Positions 8,092 through 13,535 of a DNA stretch of 17,804 nucleotides are shown piece by piece. The translations under genes and the position numbers were made by a program. Under the pieces are notes generated by a model. The model had not been told where the DNA came from. It did no database searches and worked only from the letters and a program-made list of their open reading frames with translations. The number at the start of each line of letters is the position of its first letter. Position 1 is the first letter of the stretch. This DNA is from Clostridiales bacterium (GTDB lineage Bacteria > Bacillota > Clostridia > Oscillospirales > CAG-272): the NCBI GenBank assembly GCA_003523225.1, contig DPGK01000018.1:1-17804 (forward strand). Direction: 5' to 3'.

Positions 8092-9423
8092 TCACCTATT
8101 GAGATTTCTGAGTCCGCCCGTTGCGGGGTTATCAATAAGCTCACCATGTGCGTCAAAGCGCGAGCCGTGGCAGGGGCAGTCCCATGTGTGCTCGGCGGAG
8201 TTCCACTTCAGGACACAGCCCAGATGCGGACACCGCGGAGTCGTCGGGGTTATCCATCCAAGCAGTGCCTCGGCAAGATTGGCGGCAAGCTGAGGGCGAA
8301 GGGGTGTGCGCGGCATACCGCTTCCGCCATATGGGCTGAGGACCGCTTCATATTTGTTTTTCCTGCCAAGGATCAGATCGGAAAGCAGCATAGCTGACAC
8401 CATTGAACCTGTAATTCCCCACTTATTGAAGCCGGTCGCGGTATAGAGCCCCTCAGTACCGGAGGAATAACGTCCGATATAGGGCATACCGTCAAGCGTC
8501 ATGCAGTCCTGCGTCGCAAAACGGTATTTTATCTCCGCATCCGGATAATACCTCCGCGCAAACGCTTCAAGCTCACAAGATCCGCCGCCCTTTTTTCCCG
8601 TTCGGTGAGCGCCGCCCACAACAAGCAGATATTCTCCCGCGTCGCGGAATGACATACCCTTCTTTTTGGCATCCACATACATACCGCCGACTGCCGGAGC
8701 ACCCGAGAGCGCCAGCACATATGAGCGGTGCTGATACATTTTAAGAAAGTAAAATCCGTGCTTGTTGATAAAGGGAAAATGCGTTGCGACCACGATTTTG
8801 CCGGCGCGTATCCTGCCGCCGTTGCAGACGGCATCATTACCGATAAGCTCACGCACCTTCGTATGCTCGTATATCTTAAGCCCCGGAATTATCCCCGCCG
8901 CAAAACGCAGCGGGTCAAACTGCGCCTGCCCGGGCAGCTTTACCGCGGCGACAGTCTCAAAGGGAAGACCGGGGCAGTCGGAAAGCTCCGCCGGGGCGCC
9001 TATCCTCCGCAGTGCCTCCGCCTCTCGGCTTATCACTTCGGCGTCATCCAGCGAGTAAACGTAAGCGTCCCTCTCCTCAAAATCACAGTCGATATCCCGG
9101 CAAAGCCTTTTGTACTCCGCCAAAGCCTCACTGTTTGCCTCAAAATATGCCCGCGTGCGCCCAACCCCGAACTCGCGTATCAGCTTATCAAACACCGCGC
9201 CGTGCAGTGCCGTTATCTTACCCGTCGTATCCCCGCTGACTCCGCCGCAAAGCCGATCCGCCTCAACCAGCACACAGTCCGCTCCGGCGCGTGTAAGCAT
9301 ATACGCGGTAAGCAGTCCCGCCATGCCGCCCCCTATTACCAGAACGTCTGCCGTAATATCCCCGTCGAGCGGCATGTGCTCCGGAAGCTGTGTTTTATCC
9401 CTCCATAAAGATCTGCCGGACAT
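8092..9423 (-). CDS. FAD-dependent oxidoreductase with C-terminal Rieske [2Fe-2S] domain
   Basis: A 443-residue probable cytoplasmic flavoenzyme. The DAO-type FAD fold starts with VIGGGMAGLLTAYMLTRAG (29-47), ending at the ribose-binding acid E54. Next is SGDTTGKITALHG (63-75), characteristic of the DAO-Rieske subfamily that includes Bacillus YhfW. The C-terminus has Rieske ligands C398-x-H400 and C416-x-x-H419 plus C403 and C418 that would form the stabilising disulfide. The Rieske fold ends at the last residue. The substrate is unknown; electron transfer between the flavin and the cluster is likely. A GAAGAAAGG site (9438-9446) lies 14 nt upstream of the ATG, a long spacing. It is single, convergent with the surface protein and divergent from the TrhA gene. 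Confidence 0.9.
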   Translation of the reverse strand: MSGRSLWRDKTQLPEHMPLDGDITADVLVIGGGMAGLLTAYMLTRAGADCVLVEADRLCGGVSGDTTGKITALHGAVFDKLIREFGVGRTRAYFEANSEALAEYKRLCRDIDCDFEERDAYVYSLDDAEVISREAEALRRIGAPAELSDCPGLPFETVAAVKLPGQAQFDPLRFAAGIIPGLKIYEHTKVRELIGNDAVCNGGRIRAGKIVVATHFPFINKHGFYFLKMYQHRSYVLALSGAPAVGGMYVDAKKKGMSFRDAGEYLLVVGGAHRTGKKGGGSCELEAFARRYYPDAEIKYRFATQDCMTLDGMPYIGRYSSGTEGLYTATGFNKWGITGSMVSAMLLSDLILGRKNKYEAVLSPYGGSGMPRTPLRPQLAANLAEALLGWITPTTPRCPHLGCVLKWNSAEHTWDCPCHGSRFDAHGELIDNPATGGLRNLNR

Positions 9424-9597
9424 AAAAAGTAACCGTGCCTTTCTTCAAAAGTATAAAAGAACCGACCGGGCGTCAGATCAATGAACCCAAAAACCGATAT
9501 CCGACTTACCGCCCGTTTTTCTCCGCTTTTTTTACATATTATCGGCGCATTTTTTGAATTTATACCGACTGCTACTTTACTGTTCATAAAATTCCGC

Positions 9598-9626
9598 TTT
9601 ACAAATCGCACTCAGGGATGTATAAT
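9598..9626 (+). promoter_or_regulatory. Promoter for the TrhA gene
   Basis: TTTACA (9598-9603), 17 bp, then TATAAT (9621-9626): five of six and six of six matches at ideal spacing. It predicts a start near 9633, which rules out the more upstream in-frame ATG at 9481 and supports the ATG at 9661. Confidence 0.82.
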
Positions 9627-9660
9627 TTACTCATTATTTTACACGCCAAAGGAAACCCAT

Positions 9661-10311
9661 ATGTCAGACACGAAAAAGAAACATACCCAGCCCTCATATA
9701 CTGTCGGAGAGGAAATCGCAAACTCAATAGCTCACGGAATTGCCGCACTGCTTGCCATTGCCGGGACTGTACTGCTTATACTGCGCTCCGGCAGCGACCC
9801 GTGGAAGATCGTCGGCTGCTCGGTGTACGGTTTTTCCATGATAATGCTGTTTACAATGTCCTGCCTTTACCACGCCATATCCGCACCTCGCGGCAAAAAG
9901 GTGATGAGGGTATTTGACCACACCTCGATATATCTTCTGATAGCCGGAACTTACACCCCGATAACCCTTGTTACCATGCGCGGTGTAGTAGGCTGGACGC
10001 TGTTCGGCATCGTCTGGGCGGCGTGCATACTCGGAATAGTCCTTAATGCGATAAGCATCGAGCGCTTCCGCAAATTTTCAATGTGGTGCTACATCGCCAG
10101 CGGCTGGAGCGTTGTCATCGCCGCCGTGCCTGTTATTCAGAAAGTGCCGCTTCCCGGACTGCTCCTGCTCCTTGCCGGAGGCGTCGCATATACGCTTGGA
10201 GTTCTGTTTTACCGCAAAAAGACAGTGCGCTACTTTCACACGATCTGGCATATGTTCGTCGTCGCCGGAGCTGTTCTGCAATTTTTTTCAATATACTTCT
10301 ATGTGATCTGA
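9661..10311 (+). CDS. trhA: Hemolysin III family / TrhA membrane protein
   Basis: A 216-residue integral membrane protein with about seven hydrophobic segments, of the PAQR superfamily. Named hemolysin III in Bacillus cereus; in Bacillus subtilis and other bacteria TrhA affects membrane fluidity homeostasis (family knowledge). Conserved residues seen are SIAHG (H25), SCLYH (S67, H71), VFDHTSIYLL (D86, H87) and HTIWHMFVVAGA (H193, H197), the usual Ser/His/Asp/His metal-site pattern of PAQR proteins. I chose ATG 9661 over the frame extension from 9481 because AAAGGAAA precedes it, a good promoter starts transcription downstream of 9481, and MSDTKKK is a typical short N-terminus. It is followed 36 bp later by the GH127-like gene, probably cotranscribed. 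Confidence 0.9.
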   Translation: MSDTKKKHTQPSYTVGEEIANSIAHGIAALLAIAGTVLLILRSGSDPWKIVGCSVYGFSMIMLFTMSCLYHAISAPRGKKVMRVFDHTSIYLLIAGTYTPITLVTMRGVVGWTLFGIVWAACILGIVLNAISIERFRKFSMWCYIASGWSVVIAAVPVIQKVPLPGLLLLLAGGVAYTLGVLFYRKKTVRYFHTIWHMFVVAGAVLQFFSIYFYVI

Positions 10312-10347
10312 CCGCGGCAGAAATACCGTGGGGGAAGGACTGACGCC

Positions 10348-12192
10348 ATGAACAAACCGAAATGGAAATTCTACACCTCAAAGGAGATTAAACCGCGCGG
10401 GTGGCTGCGCCGTCAGCTTAGGATACAGGCAGACGGGCTTTGCGGCAACCTTGATAAAGTCTGGCGGGATGTGCGCGACAGCGCATGGATCGGCGGGGAC
10501 GCCGAAAGCTGGGAGCGCGTTCCCTACTGGCTTGACGGATTTATCCCGCTGGCGTATCTACTTGAGGATGACGGTCTTATCATGCGGGCGCAAAAATACA
10601 TCGACGCTATCCTCGCAATGCAAAAGGAGGACGGCTGGATATGTCCCTGCCCCGATGACAAACGCGAGGAATATGACACATGGGCGCTCATACTCATCTG
10701 CAAAGTCCTTACGGTCTGGTACGACTGCTCCGGCGACGAAAGGATACCCGGCGCGCTGTACCGGGTGCTAAAGAACTATTACGAGCTGCTTGCCGGCGGC
10801 AAAATACGGCTTTTCAGCTGGGCGAAATTCCGCTGGTTCGAGATCTTCCCCGCTATCGGCAGGATCTATGAGCTTTACGGCGATCCGTGGCTCAAGGAGC
10901 TTGCCGGAATACTGCACAGTCAGGGGCAGGATTACGATGAGCTTTGCGGAGAATGGCAAACGCCCATCAACCGCTGGCGGTTTGAAACACATATAGTCAA
11001 CATCTGCATGGCGCTGAAATCGGAAGCAGTCTTTTGCGAGCTGACGGGTACGCCTTACCGCGGGCTTGCCGATAAGTGGACCTCACTTCTGCGCAGATAC
11101 AACGGGACTCCCGTGGGTCTGTTTACCGGGGACGAGTGCCTTTCGGGTCTCAGCCCGATACAGGGCACAGAGCTTTGCGCCGTTGTGGAGCAGATGTACT
11201 CATATGAGATACTTTACGCGCATACCGGAAATTCAAAGTGGGCGGAGGAGCTTGAGCGCATAGCCTTTAATGCCCTGCCCGCGACGCTGAGCGACGATAT
11301 GTGGGCGCATCAGTACGTACAGCAGAGCAACCAGATATCCTGCGAAAAATTCCCCGGCAAGTCGGTCTTCCGCACAAACGGAGCGGAGGCACACCTATTC
11401 GGGCTTGAACCCAACTACGGCTGCTGTACCGCAAATTTCGGTCAGGGCTGGCCAAAGCTCGCGCTTTACGCCTTTATGCACCGCCGCACGCGCCGCGGGG
11501 ATGAAATAATCAGTGCCGTTCCCGTCCCCTCCGAGCTGCACACAAGTGTGGGCGTCAAGGAGGTACATATCACGCTTGATACCGACTACCCATTCAAAAA
11601 CCGCTTCAGCTACAAAATAGAGTGCGGCGAGGATACCGCGTTTACCTTTGTACTGCGCGTGCCATCCTTTGCCAAAAACGCGACGCTTGACGGCAAGCCC
11701 GTCGCCTGCGGGGATATCGGCATAGACGTCAAAGGCTCAAAAACGCTGAACCTTGAGTATGAGACCGAGCCGGAATTTTTCAGCCGCCCGCACGGGCTGA
11801 GGAGCGTGCGCTGCGGCTCGCTGGTATTTTCGCTTCCGATAGCATACGAAAAGAAAATGTACGAATATGAGCGCAAGGGAGTGGAAAGGAAATTCCCGTA
11901 CTGTGACTACGAGTACATCGGAAGCTCTGAATGGAGCTTCGGTTTTACCGGCGGCGAACTTGTAAAAAGCGAAAATGAAGTGCCGGATATTCCCTTTTCA
12001 TCGGAAAAACCCGCAGTAACGGTAAGAACGGGACTTGTCCGCATAAACTGGGGGCTTGAGGACGGATATCTCACCGTGTGCGCCAAAGCTCCGCGCTCCC
12101 GTAAAGCCCAAAGCGGTGAGCGCGAGATCGAGCTTATCCCTTACGGCTGCGCCAAGCTCCGCATGACGGAAATGCCGGTCGCCAGAAAATGA
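10348..12192 (+). CDS. GH127-like (DUF1680) glycoside hydrolase, putative beta-L-arabinofuranosidase
   Basis: A 614-residue protein with no signal peptide, so cytoplasmic. It has an alpha/alpha-barrel N-terminal part (about 1-380) and a beta-rich C-terminus, as in GH127/DUF1680. In Bifidobacterium HypBA1 a zinc ion is held by E338, C340, C417 and C418, with C417 as nucleophile. Matching candidates here are ELC (E275, C277) and the CC pair at 359-360 in YGCCTANFGQGWP; GDECLSG (E263) may carry the acid/base. The Cys-Glu chemistry therefore seems intact (inference from motif alignment). The exact specificity cannot be set because DUF1680 includes several subfamilies. GGGGGAAGGA (10330-10339) supports the start. 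It follows the TrhA gene by 36 bp. Confidence 0.88.
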   Translation: MNKPKWKFYTSKEIKPRGWLRRQLRIQADGLCGNLDKVWRDVRDSAWIGGDAESWERVPYWLDGFIPLAYLLEDDGLIMRAQKYIDAILAMQKEDGWICPCPDDKREEYDTWALILICKVLTVWYDCSGDERIPGALYRVLKNYYELLAGGKIRLFSWAKFRWFEIFPAIGRIYELYGDPWLKELAGILHSQGQDYDELCGEWQTPINRWRFETHIVNICMALKSEAVFCELTGTPYRGLADKWTSLLRRYNGTPVGLFTGDECLSGLSPIQGTELCAVVEQMYSYEILYAHTGNSKWAEELERIAFNALPATLSDDMWAHQYVQQSNQISCEKFPGKSVFRTNGAEAHLFGLEPNYGCCTANFGQGWPKLALYAFMHRRTRRGDEIISAVPVPSELHTSVGVKEVHITLDTDYPFKNRFSYKIECGEDTAFTFVLRVPSFAKNATLDGKPVACGDIGIDVKGSKTLNLEYETEPEFFSRPHGLRSVRCGSLVFSLPIAYEKKMYEYERKGVERKFPYCDYEYIGSSEWSFGFTGGELVKSENEVPDIPFSSEKPAVTVRTGLVRINWGLEDGYLTVCAKAPRSRKAQSGEREIELIPYGCAKLRMTEMPVARK

Positions 12193-12261
12193 TCGGTAGT
12201 GGCGGATCACGCAAGGAACGAATTTCATTGAAAAAATTACAAGAAAATTCCGACAATTGTA

Positions 12262-12290
12262 TTGCTTTACTGATTTATGTATGATATAAT
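12262..12290 (+). promoter_or_regulatory. Extended -10 promoter of the small exported protein gene
   Basis: TTGCTT (12262-12267), 17 bp, then TGATATAAT with TATAAT at 12285-12290. The TGn extension compensates for the weak -35. Predicted start near 12297; the gene starts at 12329 with GAAAGGAG at 12311-12318. Confidence 0.75.
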
Positions 12291-12328
12291 TGTAAACAGT
12301 AATAATAATTGAAAGGAGTTCTGTTTCG

Positions 12329-12913
12329 ATGAAAAAGAAGGCTGCGATACTGATCCTCTCGCTCGCCGCCGTACTGCTGTGCGCGACCGCCATCGCTGTG
12401 TCGCTGAGGTTTATTTTGCCTGACGCCGACACGGCAGCCGGATATCCCTGCCTGCAAAGCTTTTACCAAAGAATTGACGCGGAAGCAGCCCGCCAGCCCG
12501 ACAGCGACAGCACCATAACGGTTGCAGATCCCGAATATCTGTGCGTATTGGTCAAGGACGGCGCGGACGTCTCCGACGAGCTTCTTGCCGTTCCGGAGGA
12601 GATACTTTCCGCTCCCACACGCGATTTGCTTGAATACTTCATGAACTCCGACTTTATGAAAAACCGTGCGGCTTCCGAAATGCTGAAATCCGCTCCGCGC
12701 GAGACAGACGACATGGATTATTCCTGCCACCGGGCGTTTTGCGAGCTTATTTCCCGCGACGACTTTGTGGAATGTCTTGAAGAGTACGCAAGATCGCTCC
12801 CCGAGGATTGCTCAATTAATTATTTTTCCAGCCCCGGGACTGCGCTTGCCAAGGTGCTGAAGCAGCCGAGCGTTAAAAAAATAGTCGACGAGGCAATATC
12901 AGCCGCCGCATGA
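12329..12913 (+). CDS. Hypothetical exported or membrane-anchored protein with six extracytoplasmic Cys
   Basis: A 194-residue protein I do not recognise. It begins MKKK, followed by one hydrophobic segment (about 5-30), so it is either secreted or held by one membrane anchor. The C18 region AVLLC lacks the small residue needed at -1 of a lipobox, so lipoprotein processing is unlikely. The rest is acidic and helical, with cysteines at 41, 72, 133, 138, 149 and 161 that could make up to three disulfides. Gene reality is supported by a good extended -10 promoter, GAAAGGAG 10 nt upstream of the ATG and typical codon use. It lies alone, 136 bp after the GH127 gene. Confidence 0.72.
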   Translation: MKKKAAILILSLAAVLLCATAIAVSLRFILPDADTAAGYPCLQSFYQRIDAEAARQPDSDSTITVADPEYLCVLVKDGADVSDELLAVPEEILSAPTRDLLEYFMNSDFMKNRAASEMLKSAPRETDDMDYSCHRAFCELISRDDFVECLEEYARSLPEDCSINYFSSPGTALAKVLKQPSVKKIVDEAISAAA

Positions 12914-13109
12914 CCATGTATGGCGGATTCTATATTCGCCAGATGATCCGTTAATTATTGAACCGCGGACGGATATACGTCGCCACCTACATGGGAAGAT
13001 GCGTTCCTATCTCCTTTATCTCGCCATATCTTTTCTTTATTCATTTCAATTGGCTTTCTGCTACGCGATTGTCGCATCTTCCGCGCATTTCGTCTGCCCA
13101 TACGCCAGA

Positions 13110-13149
13110 CCAACGCAAAAAGGGGACTTGCGTCCCCTTTTTGCGTTGG
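13110..13149 (-). terminator. Duplicate of the tRNA-Arg terminator hairpin
   Basis: The same hairpin as that at 13317-13356: an 18-bp stem (13110-13127 with 13132-13149) with a GCAA loop when read on the minus strand. The core GGGGAC/GTCCCC stem is followed by TTTTT in minus orientation, which is the working terminator. Confidence 0.85.
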
Positions 13150-13166
13150 CCTGCCCGACAGGATTC
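13150..13166 (-). pseudogene. tRNA-Arg 3'-end remnant
   Basis: On the minus strand the last bases of the tRNA T-arm and acceptor (GAATCCTGTCGGGCAGG) plus CCA are preserved, then the downstream hairpin. The upstream two-thirds of a tRNA cannot be found. It is a duplicated tail, not a functional tRNA. Confidence 0.8.
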
Positions 13167-13200
13167 TGAACCACCACCTCGGCTCGTTGAGCCGAGCTGA

Positions 13201-13373
13201 GGAAGATGCGTTCCTATCTCCTTTATCTCGCCGTTTCTTTCCTTTTTTCATTTCAATTGACTTTCTGCTACGCGATTTCCGCATCTTCCGCGCATTCCGC
13301 CTGCCCATCCGCCAGACCAACGCAAAAAGGGGACTTGCGTCCCCTTTTTGCGTTGGCCTGCCCGACAGGATTC
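13201..13373. repeat. Tandem repeat copy B, joined to intact tRNA-Arg
   Basis: The second copy, matching 12994-13166 at an offset of 207. Its right end continues into the complete tRNA-Arg. The differences from copy A cluster in the arm between the hairpin and the far end (for example 13233-13251, 13277-13312), while the hairpin and tRNA tail are identical. Confidence 0.9.
13317..13356 (-). terminator. Terminator of tRNA-Arg, stem includes the CCA complement
   Basis: A perfect 18-bp stem (13317-13334 with 13339-13356), GNRA-type loop GCAA on the minus strand. The functional core is GGGGAC-GCAA-GTCCCC followed by TTTTT. The outer stem pairs the encoded CCA end of the tRNA (13354-13356), so the tRNA 3' end lies within the hairpin. 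Confidence 0.9.
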
Positions 13374-13430
13374 GAACCTGCGACCTCAAGAGTCGGAGTC
13401 TTGCGCGCTATCCAGCTGAGCCACGGGCAG
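13354..13430 (-). tRNA. tRNA-Arg (anticodon CCG)
   Basis: The 77-nt cloverleaf reads CTGCCCG pairing with CGGGCAG, discriminator G and an encoded CCA. The anticodon stem is CAAGA/TCTTG with loop CTCCGAC, giving anticodon CCG (13394-13396), which reads codon CGG. The T-arm GCAGGTTCGAATCCTG is standard. The D-stem has one unusual pair: GCTC opposite GCGC. The gene has a perfect upstream promoter and a terminator hairpin beginning at its CCA. Confidence 0.95.
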
Positions 13431-13446
13431 ATGATCTACATCCTTT

Positions 13447-13475
13447 ATTATACACCGATTTCCCTGCTGTGTCAA
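13447..13475 (-). promoter_or_regulatory. Perfect consensus promoter of tRNA-Arg
   Basis: On the minus strand TTGACA (13470-13475), exactly 17 bp, TATAAT (13447-13452). It predicts a transcription start about ten bases before the tRNA 5' end at 13430, fitting a short leader cleaved by RNase P. Confidence 0.92.
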
Positions 13476-13535
13476 TACAAAACCGGGTATATTTTTTGCG
13501 CCCGTCAAAACACCCGAACATCATCTGACAAAACC

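Larger units (their letters stand above)
12994..13166. repeat. Tandem repeat copy A, with tRNA-Arg 3' remnant and terminator
   Basis: This 173-bp segment is repeated at 13201-13373 (offset 207) with about ten mismatches, about 94% identity by eye. It carries an 18-bp perfect hairpin and, at its right end, CCTGCCCGACAGGATTC, the complement of the last bases of the tRNA acceptor and T-arm. Beyond 13166 the tRNA similarity breaks: an extra T and a CTCGGCTC/GAGCCGAG hairpin (13177-13195) replace the rest of the tRNA. Confidence 0.9.

Noticed and set aside
9481..9660. N-terminal extension of the TrhA gene from ATG 9481
   Set aside because: The promoter at 9598-9626 would start transcription inside it, no ribosome binding site precedes 9481, and the family-like protein starts at 9661.
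12921..12941. TGGCGGAT/ATTCGCCA hairpin as terminator after the small exported protein
   Set aside because: Only 8 bp with a G-U pair and no T-run follows; left uncalled.
12994..13373. Duplication as a CRISPR array or integrated phage
   Set aside because: Only two long units, no spacers, and no integrase or phage gene in the window.
12955..13389. A 144-codon open frame on the minus strand through both tandem copies
   Set aside because: It begins inside the tRNA, has no ribosome binding site, and stays open only because the period (207) is a multiple of three. About six of ten substitutions change the residue, with no sign of constraint.
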